Assembly (NCBI RefSeq): GCF_949628215.1
Contig: NC_134284.1
Span: forward strand, 4,059,850 to 4,123,849
DNA from: Phalacrocorax aristotelis
Taxonomy: Eukaryota > Chordata > Aves > Suliformes > Phalacrocoracidae
Direction of reading: 5' to 3'
DNA length: 64,000 bases
The notes beneath the pieces were generated by a model. The model had not been told where the DNA came from, made no database searches, and saw nothing but the letters and a program-made list of their open reading frames with translations. The position numbers and the translations under genes are program-made. Positions 25,133-39,609 of this stretch are shown one piece after another. How positions within the stretch are numbered: the stretch's first letter is position 1; each line of letters opens with the position of its first letter.

Positions 25133-26959
25133 GAAGGGGGGGGGGAAGGGAAAGGAGAAAAAAAAAAAGTCCAAACACACACACCCCCAGACACACACAC
25201 CCCCCACCGACTCGTCTCTCACACTTTTCCTGGAAACACACTTCTCTGTGGAAGTGATGCATAAGAAATGGAAATTAGCCAATTTAATTTTCCCGAATAA
25301 CTGTGTTTTAAAAGAAATATGTCACCAGGCTGGGGGAGAGAAAAAAAAAAAGTAAATGGAAAATGACCTAAGAACGTGGAAGCCCCCACCCCCTGCACGC
25401 ACGTATCCCATTTTCCTCCGAGTTCCCAACAGCATCTTTGTTAATAGCTGAGTACTTTCACTTAAGGGCGCTAAATTGAGATTCCTTTTTAATGGCTAAA
25501 CTGTAGCGCTTTATAAACCGTGTTCTCTGTGTGCTTTAATCCAGTGGGATAGTGGAGAGGAAAAAGGTTTCAACTCTTTTCACGGGTGAAAAAAAAAAAA
25601 AAAAAAGACACAGGAGGAACATGAAAGCCCTTCATTTACCATATGAATTTTCATTTTCTATCAAGTTAAAATAATTTTTAAAAGTTGGTCCCTGTCCCAG
25701 ATTACACACATGCACAGCAGGGTGAGCCAACGCAGGGGGTTAATTAGTTTAGGAGGGGGAAGGAAAAAAAAACCACCCAAAACCAACAACAAAAAACCAA
25801 AAAACAGGAACAAGTGAAAGGAGCAGCATTGAACACTGCAAAAATCATTGCCTGCTTTTTTTGCAGCTTTGATTTTTAGATTGCTTTCTAACAATTTCTT
25901 AGTCAAGAGAACCGAGCTCTACAGGGACTCCTGTGAGAAGAAGAATTATGAAAAAATATTCAGGTCTAAAATTATATCCTAAGCAATGAAGCAGTTTCTT
26001 CTATGGGAGCCAAGTCATCTAAAAACTTCTTTTTGAGGTGTAAACTGATGAACTTCTCCCACAGCTTGAGGTCTGAACAAATACATGGAGACTTCAATGG
26101 AGCTAGATTACTTTTGCACGGCCACGTTACAAGTAAAGACCCCTTCTTTGGTGATACCAAAACTATTTGAAATAAGACACACTTGTATATCTCAAGAGGC
26201 AAGGCTCCGGGTTTGCGCTGCCTCAGTTAAAAAACAAATTTGGAAGCTACAAATATTTCAACCATGTCCTCTCAGCTGGCTGTAAAGGCTGTATCACAAT
26301 CAAATGATTCCACGCAAGTTTAGAAATCTGGCATCTTTGGGGCAGCGGGGGTGGGGGGGTGGGTGGTGGGGAACCAAATAGCATTCACCGATGACTAGAT
26401 TTTTTTTAAAAAAAAATCTGTTAGAAAACTACAGCTGTAAAAGTAGGAAAGGATTTGCATAACCTACTGCTCTGTAGGTCTCCGCGCACCCAAAGGATTA
26501 GCCAAGCATTCATTACCATGAATATCTTGAATTACGTTACCGATTTATACGACAGAGTATAAAATACTGCACAAGAAGACTGGCTTTTTCCCTGCGAAAT
26601 GAATCGACTTAACCACTGCTTGAAAGAGATCTACATACTAAGGGCTTTTTTACTCACCTCTCTTTACAGTCCCGTGAAAGTCAGTCACAGCAATTCAGTT
26701 GCTCTTAGGACTAGCTTTAATCTTGGAGGAGATCCTCTAGGGGGAAAAAAAAAAAAAAAAACCAAACCCCAACAACAACAACAACAACAAAAACCAAACT
26801 AAAACCAACCAAATCAAAAAAGAACCCGGGTCTGCTCTCCGGCTTCTGGCGGGTTTTAATCAGGGTGCAACTCTGGCTAAAAGTAGGAGAGGGGCTTTTC
26901 TCCGTATCCCCCCCATATTTGTAAATACAGCCTTGCTCTGCAGGGCTCGGCGCTATCGG
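24421..26959. other. Upstream flank with many homopolymer and A/C tracts, no gene
   Basis: A C/G-poor spacer rich in low-complexity DNA: C runs at 24451-24480, GAGA/GAGC at 24620-24650, an A run followed by a G run and another A run at 25106-25168, CACACA at 25175-25203, A runs at 25589-25605 and 25768-25776, GGGTGGGG at 26349-26370, and an A/C-only tract at about 26745-26796. Blocks between these (25260-25330, 25430-25560, 26440-26560) look unique, but I cannot assign them. Confidence 0.5.
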
Positions 26960-27425
26960 AACACGCAGGAATGCCCACTGGCGTTTGTCAGCCCTCCACG
27001 CTATCTTTCTTTATATGTGAGGGCTGATTTCCCGCAGACATCATTGTTATGATGGCTCATTTAATCAAACTGTTTAATTGCTCCGGTAATCACTATCATC
27101 ATCACAGGTACTCAATCATTCATCATTTTGGAGGGCTTTATTGACCTCTGGAGCTCATTCCCTACGCCTATTAAAATCAGGCCAAATATCTATAACTACC
27201 CCTTGAGTAATTTTCTTAACGTTTCAAAAAAATAAATAATAGAAAAATCTTAAAATCATCGTCATCATCACGAAAAGCAAAACAAAACCTGACTGAATAA
27301 ATACTGGGTTTTTTTTTTCTGCCGTGTATTTTTAAAAGCCATCTATGTATGAGGCCACATTCACAACCGGGGACATAATCATTGATAAATCCCACTATTA
27401 ACGGGATAGTCTGTTTTAGATTTTA
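26960..27425. promoter_or_regulatory. Candidate conserved enhancer block with TGATAAAT
   Basis: Unique AT-rich block with CATTTAATCAAACTGTTTAATTGC (27058-27081), GGTAATCACTATCATCATCAC, ACTCAATCATTCATCATT and TGATAAAT at 27383-27390 (fits the PBX-HOX core TGATNNAT). It lies about 2.5 kb upstream of the start codon. Motif-based inference. Confidence 0.4.
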
Positions 27426-27469
27426 TGTGCAGGGGACCGTGAACGAGGGTGGGGGGTTGGGGAGGACAA

Positions 27470-27770
27470 AACTGCAGCAATCGATAGTTTGACCATCGCT
27501 CCTCCCCTAAACTTCAAGCATCCCCCATGATTGATGATCCCAGCTCGCTTTGGTAATTGACTGTTCGGAGGTGAGGCATGTTTTAGCTCCAGCAAAGTGA
27601 TTGGGCGAGAGAAACGCACCAAAACTAACGCGCGCGCGTGTGTGTGTGCGTGTGCGTTTGGAAAAGTTCATTTGGTGCTCGAGGGTGGGGGGGGCATCAT
27701 CTCACCTAATTTGCTAAATAACCCCACTGTAATTAGCACTACCATTAGAAGGCATTACCGAGCTAATACT
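27470..27770. promoter_or_regulatory. Candidate PBX-HOX element, TGATTGATGA
   Basis: TGATTGATGA at 27528-27537 differs at one position from the HOX1/PBX consensus TGATTGATGG known from hindbrain autoregulatory elements. ATCGATAGTTTGACCATCG lies 50 bp before it, and GGTAATTGACTG and GTGATTGGGCG follow. ACTGTAATTAGC and CCATTAGAAGGCATTACC follow a CG/TG repeat (27629-27658) and a G run. Confidence 0.4.
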
Positions 27771-27999
27771 TGGGCACGCATTCCGCGAGCGCGACGTCGA
27801 TGCACAGCAAAGTCCGGCTACGCACAGGCGTAAATACAGCGCTCGCCGCCCGACCCGCTCAAAACGAACATGCAAACAACAACAACAAAAAAATAATCTA
27901 CGTAACTTCTGGATGTCTCCTACAAAAGGTTGAGCACGACTTTGGTTTTAAGCCCTTTTCAAAGCCCGGCAGCCTGCTCGCAAAAGTAAAAAGGGATTT

Positions 28000-28061
28000 C
28001 CCCCCCTCGCTCCCCCCTCCCCCCCCCCCCGCCTCTCCCCCCGCCCCCCCCCCCCCCCCCC
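28000..28061. repeat. C-rich homopolymer tract
   Basis: A stretch built almost only of C with a few T and G, including runs of 10 or more C. Prone to sequencing error and to i-motif/G-quadruplex formation. It separates the upstream flank from the promoter region. Confidence 0.85.
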
Positions 28062-28689
28062 ACAAGACATCCACAGCGCGCTTGATAGCAGCGATCACTT
28101 AATGAAGAGCGGTGCCAAACACGGTTTGAACGAGGCGTTCTCTTCATGCCCTGGAAAATTAATTTTGAGAAAAGCACAATGAATGGTCAGAGGAGAGAAA
28201 CCACGCTTGCAACGTAGCGTGCTGGCGGAGGCGCGGGGGCTCGGCCGGAGCAGGCTCCCTTCCCGGGGTAGATCAACTTTGCGCGGCCCCCCCGTGCAGC
28301 GGAGCTCTCCGTGCCCCCGGGCTCGCACACCGTTGGCGGCGAGGGCGACAGCCGGCGATTTAAATAAATAATTCAGCGCATAAATCAGACGCGAAACATC
28401 GCGGTTAATCGGAAGGTATTTTGTTGCTAAAATAATCTAGCGCAAAGCAACCCGGGGCTGGGCTTCTATCGCACTTTTCTTCTCGCTCTCTGCAGTTTTC
28501 CCCTGCCTCTCCCCCCTCTCGTACACACGCACTCTCCCTGTCCTTCCTCCCCTGCCTGCCTCCCTCCCTCCCTCCCTCGCTCCCTCCCTCCCTCCCGCGC
28601 TCCCTCCCTCCCTCTCTCTCGCACGCTCGCTCGCTCCTTCCTACACGCGTTGCTTCGCTCGGGGCAGGGGCTGCTGCGCGGCTCCCCCC

Positions 28690-28890
28690 GCGCGGCGCCG
28701 CGGCCGCGCCCGCCGCCGCGCTGCGCATCGCCGCCGCTCCCGCCGCCGCTCCCGCCGCCGCTCCCGCCGCCGCCGCCGCTCCGCCGGCCGGGGCGCCCCG
28801 CGCCCCGCGCCCCGCCGCCGCCGCCGCCGCCGCCGCCGCTGCCCGCCGCCGCTGCCCGCCGCTCCCCGCCGCCGCCGCCGCCGCGCTGCA
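28690..28890. repeat. Imperfect CCG/GCC triplet tract
   Basis: Repeated CCGCCGCTC units, then uninterrupted CCG runs (about 28818-28838) and more CCG/CTG triplets to the CTGCAG at 28887. All six frames are therefore poly-Ala/Arg/Pro, which explains the large spurious ORFs here. Length polymorphism would be expected. Confidence 0.85.
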
Positions 28891-28899
28891 GGACTGGCT

Positions 28900-29010
28900 A
28901 TGGCCACCACTACTTCCGGGTTCCGTCACTTCATTCTCCCGCCGATCAGCGCTGCAAAACTGAGCCTCTTCTATAAGGCAGCCAGCAGCCAACCTGCCAA
29001 CACTTACTGA
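28900..29010 (+). CDS. Possible upstream ORF, 36 codons, strong start context
   Basis: ATG at 28900 has G at -3 and G at +4 (GGCTATGG), a strong Kozak context, and the frame runs 36 codons, beginning MATTTSGFRHF and ending at TGA 29008-29010. It lies about 815 nt before the MEIS2 ATG. It would be translated only if transcription starts upstream of 28900. If the TATAAG at 28972 sets the start, this ATG is not in the mRNA. No family recognised; the peptide may not exist. Confidence 0.25.
   Translation: MATTTSGFRHFILPPISAAKLSLFYKAASSQPANTY
28972..28977 (+). promoter_or_regulatory. MEIS2: TATA-like box
   Basis: TATAAG in the context TTCTATAAGGCAG. About 30 bp downstream is the CACTTACTGACACTCACTCA region, a plausible initiation zone. 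TATA boxes are unusual in CpG-island promoters, so this is tentative. Confidence 0.3.
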
Positions 29011-29174
29011 CACTCACTCATCTCAGAGAGCCAGGGAGAGAGGGAGGCAAAATACCTACCGGGAGGAGGAAAAAAAAGAGAGAGAGAGAGACAGAGAGAG
29101 AGAGGGGGAAGTCCGGGCTTTGCAAACTATTCCATTTTTCTTCGCATCTTTCCCCACCCCCCTTCACAGTACTT

Positions 29175-29261
29175 AAAAAAAAAAAAAAAAAAAACCAAAC
29201 AAAAAAAAAAAAAAAACCAACAACCAAACCAAACCAACAACCAAAAAAACCAAACCAACCC
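29175..29261. repeat. 87-base A/C-only tract in the leader
   Basis: Every base from 29175 to 29261 is A or C: A20, CCAAAC, A16, then CCAACAACC/CCAAACC units. On RNA this would be an unstructured purine/C tract able to bind poly(A)- or poly(rC)-binding proteins and to pair through its A runs with the U run at 29495. Confidence 0.85.
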
Positions 29262-29392
29262 TAAAGCGATCCTAAAAGGCAAAACCCGAGCGCGGAGTTA
29301 CTGGAAGAAGAAACCGGGGTTAAAAAGATTCCTCCTCTCTTCTTCATCATCATCAACCATCATTCATTCACTACCTTGACATTCCCTGGCTT

Positions 29393-29402
29393 TGATTGAC
29401 AG
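29393..29402 (+). promoter_or_regulatory. Exact PBX-MEIS/PREP heterodimer motif
   Basis: TGATTGACAG, the known composite site (PBX half TGAT, MEIS/PREP half TGACAG), in the context TTTGATTGACAGCTGG, 430 bp before the MEIS2 ATG. One exact 10-mer is expected about 0.1 times in 64 kb counting both strands. It suggests auto- or cross-regulation; not shown. Confidence 0.6.
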
Positions 29403-29420
29403 CTGGAGTGGCAAAAAGCC

Positions 29421-29471
29421 ATGAGACACGACAGTTTGGTTACATGTGGGTTGCTGACGGGCCGATCGTAA
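29421..29471 (+). CDS. Possible upstream ORF, 16 codons
   Basis: ATG at 29421 in the context AGCCATGAG (G at -3, A at +4), 16 codons, stop TAA 29469-29471. It overlaps another frame (29444-29491, 15 codons, ATGTGGGTTGCT..., stop TGA). Both end well before the MEIS2 ATG, so they could dampen translation of the main frame if they are in the mRNA. Confidence 0.3.
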   Translation: MRHDSLVTCGLLTGRS

Positions 29472-29491
29472 CCTTCAGTTTGGGGGCTTGA
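29444..29491 (+). CDS. Possible upstream ORF, 15 codons
   Basis: ATG at 29444 (ACATGTGG: weak -3, T at +4) with 15 codons to TGA 29489-29491, overlapping the preceding upstream ORF in another frame. No recognisable product. Confidence 0.2.
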   Translation: MWVADGPIVTFSLGA

Positions 29492-29525
<34 letters not shown>

Positions 29526-29825
29526 GTAGAGAAAGAAAAAAGGAAAAAGAGAGAGAGAAAAAGGAAAGAGAGAAAGAGAGAGAAAAAAGAAGAAAACACA
29601 GAAACTCATCGTGGTTCTTGACTGTTTTTTATATATTATTGTTGTTGTTATTGTTGTTGTTGTTGTTATTATTTGCCCATATTGGAGGATAGGAGAAGTC
29701 TATAAGTGGGTTGCAAAAAAAAAAAAAAAAAAAAAAAGGAATCTTCTTCACTTTAAATCACTTTCTTTGCTGGACTGGGATATTAAATATACGACACATC
29801 CAGGAGTTTATTGGAGCGCAGACTG

Positions 29826-29837
29826 ATGGCGCAAAGG
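29826..29837 (+). CDS. MEIS2: MEIS2 exon 1, coding part (residues 1-4)
   Basis: ATG GCG CAA AGG encodes M-A-Q-R, the N-terminus shared by MEIS1 and MEIS2, followed at once by the donor GTAGGT (29838). The intron is phase 0 and joins to TAC GAT GAG in exon 2, giving MAQRYDEL. The start is supported by the known family N-terminus and by G at -3 and +4 (CTGATGG). A TGA in another frame overlaps the ATG (TGATG), so a ribosome reading that frame would stop exactly at the start. The frame has no upstream AUG within reach, so this overlap is probably incidental. MEIS2 is a nuclear DNA-binding transcription factor that works with PBX and HOX proteins in limb, hindbrain, heart and neural-crest development. 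Confidence 0.95.
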
Positions 29838-33421
<3,584 letters not shown>

Positions 33422-33472
33422 GTCCGCGCTGAGAAACCCCTTTTTTCTTCAAATCCAGAGTTGGACAATTTG
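33422..33472 (+). CDS. MEIS2: MEIS2 exon 4 (residues 130-146)
   Basis: Acceptor CTTGCAG, 51 nt encoding VRAEKPLFSSNPELDNL, donor GTAAGG at 33473, phase 0 at both ends. It is a small symmetric exon inside the PBX-binding MEIS/PKNOX N-terminal domain. VRAEK (not IRAEK as in MEIS1) agrees with MEIS2. Skipping it would remove 17 residues without a frameshift. Confidence 0.97.
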
Positions 33473-34181
33473 GTAAGGCCTGCTGACCCCTCGGCCCCGC
33501 TCCCCTCCCGCCCCCCCCCGACCCCACGGGCGGCTGCCGGCAGCCGCCCTCGGCCGTGCGTGGCGGTGGGGCGGGCGGCGGCGGGCAGGGGAGGGGGGCA
33601 GCCGCGGGTGGAGGGCTGCCGTCCAGAGGCTTCAAAGAGCTGCACTTTTAAAGTCAGCCGGGGCAAACTCTCGAGCCCCAGCGCATTGCAAAGCTGTGTT
33701 TGAAAGCCACGGGAAGCTACAGTGAGGGAAATAACTGCTGAAGACCAGAGAGCTGGAGATTTCTAACGCAATTCTGTTGCTAATGTGAACGATTTCAATA
33801 TTCAAAGTGCCTAAATCCGCTTGTAAAGAAGATGCCAACTCTTCATCTTTCCGCCCCTCGCTTTCTCCTGCGGGCGATGGGGAGGGTGGGAGCCTGTGTC
33901 TGACTTCTCTGCGGACCCTCAAGAGGTGAGGGCCGGGTGTTGAGAGGGAGCGAAGGCAAGAGGTTCTCCAAGATCGCGGTAATAGAGCACTAATCACCGC
34001 TCCTGGAATAAATATGATAAAAACCAAGTGCTTAGGTTAAAGTCGATCAAAATTGTTCGAGCTGAAATCCGGGGTAATGACTGCGCGCCCTGACAACCCC
34101 CTTCTCCCCCTCGCCCACTCGTGCTCGCAGCCCCCGTGCTCCCGCCTCCCACGTAACCCCTTGCTCAAAACTTTCTTGCAG
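33473..34181 (+). other. MEIS2: MEIS2 intron 4 (709 bp)
   Basis: GTAAGG...CTTGCAG. CpG/GC-rich first half (33490-33600), AT-richer second half; nothing else recognised. Confidence 0.93.
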
Positions 34182-34232
34182 ATGATCCAAGCAATACAAG
34201 TACTAAGGTTTCACCTTTTGGAATTAGAAAAG
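34182..34232 (+). CDS. MEIS2: MEIS2 exon 5 (residues 147-163)
   Basis: Acceptor TTCTTGCAG, 51 nt encoding MIQAIQVLRFHLLELEK, donor GTAAGA at 34233, phase 0 at both ends. The leucine-rich amphipathic helix (IQVLRFHLLELEK) is part of the PBX interaction surface of the MEIS/PKNOX domain. Like exon 4 it is a 51-nt symmetric exon; the two lie side by side, so joint or single skipping would stay in frame but would destroy the domain. Confidence 0.97.
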
Positions 34233-35327
<1,095 letters not shown>

Positions 35328-37009
35328 TAATTGTTTGGCTGCTGTTGTCTATTATTATTATTCTTATTGTTACTACGACTACTTTAACCTCTTGCAAGTT
35401 CGGATCCCATCTTCACACTTTCTTCCCTCTCGCTTTGTAAAGTTGTAGAAATGCAAAAGGTTCCTTCTGTTTCCATCTGTAAAGCAGCGAGTTTGCAATG
35501 GTTTGTAAAGTTTCCTGCTCTGGGCGGCTTGGAGAGCTAGCGAACTGTCGGTTCGATGTGGCGATCGGTGCTTTCTCTCCTGCTTTGCCAACTCTGTAAT
35601 CGATGCAGCAACGTAAGGAAACAGCGACAAGAAAGTTAGGGAGAAAGTTTGCTGATTTGCTCCCCCCTCCCCTCTCGTGGGGATGACAAGTGATGAGAAT
35701 TATTGGCAATACTACATTGCATTAAAAAAAAAAAAAAAAAGGGGTTAGCACATTAGAGTTTCCAATGCTTGTGCTTTGTAGCAACTTATTGTCAGAATAT
35801 GGACTTATTGCCAAACGCCTGAAGCATCTTCATAATAAAAGACAGTAACCTTGATGAAGCAATTATTAACAATGTATTACAGAAAGCTGGAGAGAATGAT
35901 GATTGAGTAACCGTAGGTTAGCGGTTGATTTTAACACTTTAGGAGTTGGTGAATTAGTGTTATATGTGTAGGACTGAACGCTGGTGTGCGTGGTAAGGAG
36001 AGTGCCTTTGTTTTTCCGGGTTTTGGAGCGGCTCTTGTGATCCTTCAAAAGATGTAAACGCGGAGAGACTTCGGGATGTGAAGGGAGAGATTGCAGCTGG
36101 TACCGCAGAAAAGGGAAGGAACAGCTCTGGTTAAAAAGAGTGGGTGTGAACTCTAGTTTATTTATAGGAACGCATCCCTGGGGGGAAAAGGGGTTTACAC
36201 AGTTTTAGGTTCAATTGAACTCATAATCTAAATGATACAGGCTAATATTTTAGCGGTTGAAATATTAAATTAACACCCGGTGTGAAGTTAACCATGCTTT
36301 CTGCACAGGCGCCTGCCTTTATTTCCCAGTGTGTTAAGAAGAGTAGCTGTAAGCCCAGGGAGAATGAGCTTTCTAGGAGCTTTTGTTTCCTTTGAAAACA
36401 TGTTGTTTATGTGTTTATTTGATAATTACATTAGACCTGGACTGAAGCTGAATTGGGAGATAAAATAATAATAAATTCTTCTAAATGCCCCCCTTCTGGC
36501 ACGGCTTAGTTCCAAAACCCGGGAAATATTTTTGGACCCAAGCCTTAGCTTTCATTTTCTCATTTGTATTCGGTAAACATTGCAGGACAAGTTTTTTTTG
36601 CGCTGGTTTACATTTTAAATCTATTATTTTGAGAAGGGAAAAAAAAATGTATGCAGAGGCTCCTGAAAGTTTCTCTGCTTATCAGCTATCTCACACGTAG
36701 ATAATAAACTCTATGAGGCATGACACTATTTCAAAAATATTTGTTTTATGGCATTTTACAACACTAAATTCGTGTGCATAAGTATTCTGGGAGACTACTA
36801 GAAAAGAAATTGAAATGAGTGGCAACCTGAAGGATATGGGGTCATTGTGTATGATTCAGAGCAACAGGAAAAAAAAAAACCCCAAAAGTACATGTTTCTC
36901 CAGTACAGTTTCTGTACAACAGCGTGTTTCAAGTGGAAGTGTAGAAATGGAGCATGCTTATGTTTATATTGAAGAGATTAGATAAACTAGCCTGTTTAGG
37001 GTTCTGGCA

Positions 37010-37290
37010 GATGGCGAATGCTCAAGCCAATTTGCAGTGCCCCATTATAATATTTAAATTCACACACAATGATAGGACAGAGGTGGAGGAGGTTAGCATT
37101 TTGATAATTTAATAACTATTATCTTCCCTAAGAAGAATCTCCTCTTGCTTTTGTGGCCCAAAAAACAAACTCTAATAAATATGACAACCCATTTATCTTG
37201 GACCCGTTAGGGTTTACCACTTCATTGGGTATTATAATTTAAAGCCTTTTATTTCCTGGAGATTTGAGCTATAACATTTTTACTTTAGCC
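37010..37290. promoter_or_regulatory. Candidate conserved intronic element
   Basis: Unique AT-rich block with CCCCATTATAATATTTAAATTC, TTTTGATAATTTAATAACTA, TCTAATAAATATGACAACCC and GGGTATTATAATTTAAAGCC: dense homeodomain/POU-like cores without repeats. Inference from texture. Confidence 0.3.
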
Positions 37291-37985
37291 CCCTGCTATT
37301 TGTTTTGAAAGGAAGCAATAATTTGTGCAACCAGAACACCAACTGGGAAATGAAGAGTTGTATCACATAGTTACATTTTATTCATGCGTTTTGGGAAATG
37401 TGTCTCCTTATTGGATTTTTTTTTTTTTATATATATATATTAGCTTGTTTTCCCAACAAAACTTTAACACTCTTTTATAGCTTAGTCAAACTACCGTGTG
37501 TGTACACATTTATATTTGCACTGTACAAGGTTCCAGCAGGAAGAAATCTGCTTTTATTCGTAAAGAAGGAAAAGCTTTAAAAAATGGCTAATATAAACGT
37601 GCAAGACTATCAAAAAACGAGCTATCATTTGTGAGCATCTACCTGAAAACGTAGTAGTTCAAGCATGCAAATTTGCCCAATTTGACTCTCCAGGTTTATT
37701 TTTTCATTTGCTTTGATATGCATATTTAATATACAGCCTCAGGCTAGATCTCATTTGGTGAAAGTTGGTGCAGGGGTGATGATGAGCCACTTCAGAAGGA
37801 CAGAGACAGCATGTTGTTTCCTCTGTTTTATGTATTGGCCCACTGTTCTGATCCACGGGTCTTCCCCTCATGGTTTTATTTGCACATGAAATACCAGGAG
37901 CATTTCAGCTGATTGGCTATGAATAATGATAGCCAAAAAGAAGTGTAGTTTAATTTGTTGTGTGCCAAGGTTTCTCTTGTGGAAG

Positions 37986-38011
37986 TGACAGTCTGTGACA
38001 GCTGTTTGACA
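37986..38011 (+). promoter_or_regulatory. TGACA cluster at helical spacing
   Basis: TGACAG at 37986, TGACAG at 37996 and TGACA at 38007, spaced 10 and 11 bp. TGACAG is the MEIS/PREP half site, and a fourth copy is at 38099. It could be a multi-MEIS site, or decay of a TG-rich simple repeat. Confidence 0.4.
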
Positions 38012-39518
38012 CCCCAAAAATCCATACACCTCTATTCTTATTAAGTGGTATAAAGCCACATTGTGTGTGTTTAATGTGAATGCGAGGGGTGGTGGCAGTG
38101 ACAGTGGCAGTGCTGAACTGGGAACTAAGGCAGCTCTCAGTTTTATTCCTTTGCTAGACCTGAAAACATAGCATAAGGGAAAGTAACAGAAAGAGTTGTA
38201 GGATTAGCCAATATTTACCATAAGACTTTAAATGGGGTACTCAAACAGTGCATGCTTCCCTTTTCAAAATCCGCTGCTCTACTATTTATATAACTTAATT
38301 GGAAACAAAAACCAAAATCAACAAAGGAATGAACCCTTCAGAGATATACCTGTGCTGGAAAAAGGAGACAGCTGTAAGCGGTTGTGCTATACGTGTTTGG
38401 TAATAAATGTGTTTATCGAATTTTATTTTAGTGTGCTATTAACTGTTATGTAATACAGTAAGTGTAAAGGGTCCAGGGACTTGGTAGATCAAATAGTGCA
38501 GTGCTGGCCACAAGAAGCTGAAACTTTTGTTATTACTCTGCTGTGTTTAGTAAATATAACAGCCCATAATTAGTGTTTGAATTTTTAACACCCTCATATT
38601 TTTTTTATTGCTCTGAGGTATTAGCTGTAGATGGGAAGAAGGTAATTACAGCTATGCCCTGGCTGAACCAGATCAGTTAGGGGGAAAAAAAAAAAAAAAC
38701 CAAAAAAGAAAAGAAAAGAAAAGAGGAAAGAAACCTTTCCAGCTGCAGTTCAAGTTGAGTTTCCCAGCACAGACAATTTATTATAGTTCAGTATAAACAT
38801 TCTGGGCCCTATCCTGCATTCTGTGTTCAGCCTAAAATATCTGTTGAGGTTGCCAAAAGATTTGATTTTTTTTTCCCTTTTGACCTATTCAAATCTGAAA
38901 AACATAATGCTTGTAAAATTTGGAGACTTTTAAACTTTTTGGAACATATGATAATATTTTGTACTTCAATTACATTTCTTTTTTACCTGGCTTCACCTGG
39001 CGCCACACAATTCTTCCTTTAGTACAAACCTACTTTGAAGCCTAGTAATTCTCCTGTAGAAATTTATGGCTCTCCTTCTGCTGGTTTTCATGGGAGCAGG
39101 ATCAGGGCCTCAGTCTTTCTGATATTTGTTTATATGTTCTAGTCAATTTGCAGCTGAAAGTTAATAATATACATGTCATCATTCATAAAATATAATTAAA
39201 AATGGATAGAAATATACATACATCTCTTTTTTATAAAAGAACTGTTGACAGATTAGAAATCCGATGCCTTAGCTGTAGAAGAGAAATATTAGTCTGAATA
39301 TTAAACCTTTCAGCTCTCAAATGAGGGGACACTTTTATTTTGTATTTTTGGACATCCAGACACTTTACATTTCTTTAGTATTTCTTCTCGAAGAATGGTC
39401 TGTACAAATTCCTGACATCTTGCAGATGAGAACAAATAAAAATAGGGTAGTATATATCCGATCCAGCTATATAATTAAACCTTTAGGTAAGCTTTCACTG
39501 AGTAATGAGGAAGTAACT

Positions 39519-39609
39519 GGGGGCCTGGTGCTGCAGTCTCCAGGTATGCAGCACTTTGATGAACTTCAGTGGGAGTTTTGAGTATGCCAGAAATGCAGGA
39601 TCAGACCCC
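39519..39609. repeat. Interspersed repeat with inverted ends (GGGCCTGGTGCTGCA type)
   Basis: Starts GGGCCTGGTGCTGCAGTCTC, centre GAACTTCAGTGGGAGTTTTG, ends AATGCAGGATCAGACCCC; the two ends are imperfect reverse complements. Same family as at 4951, 40903, 43888 and 58755. Family name unknown to me; the inverted ends suggest a small non-autonomous element. Confidence 0.55.

Larger units (their letters stand above)
28200..28999 (+). promoter_or_regulatory. MEIS2: MEIS2 promoter CpG island
   Basis: The CpG-rich segment immediately upstream of the MEIS2 leader. It contains CTCC/CTCG pyrimidine-rich repeats (28550-28640), a long imperfect CCG/GCC triplet tract (28690-28890), an ETS-type CTTCCGGG at 28912, GGCTATGGCCACC, and a TATAAG at 28972. 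The transcription start cannot be read directly. CpG-island promoters usually have dispersed starts, and the TATA-like box would fit initiation near 29000. The location just before the start-codon exon and the composition make the promoter role likely. Confidence 0.65.
29000..29825 (+). other. MEIS2: Presumed MEIS2 5' untranslated leader
   Basis: Inferred leader joined directly to the start-codon exon. It contains a GAGA tract (about 29081-29105), an 87-base A/C-only stretch, a 29-base T run (29495-29523), GAAAGAGAGA sequence, a GTT/GTTATT repeat (29638-29672), a 23-base A run (29715-29737), two short upstream ORFs and one PBX-MEIS motif. The last 80 nt (ATTAAATATACGACACATCC onward) look unique and non-repetitive. 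The start is not known; a spliced leader is possible. Confidence 0.5.

Noticed and set aside
28405-29013. 202-codon open frame on the minus strand over the promoter
   Set aside because: Translation is poly-Ala and poly-Arg/Glu from the CCG and CTCC repeats; no family signal.
29611-29826. 71-codon frame ending in TGATG at the MEIS2 start
   Set aside because: It has no ATG start (opens with GTG) and is mostly translated GTT and A repeats.
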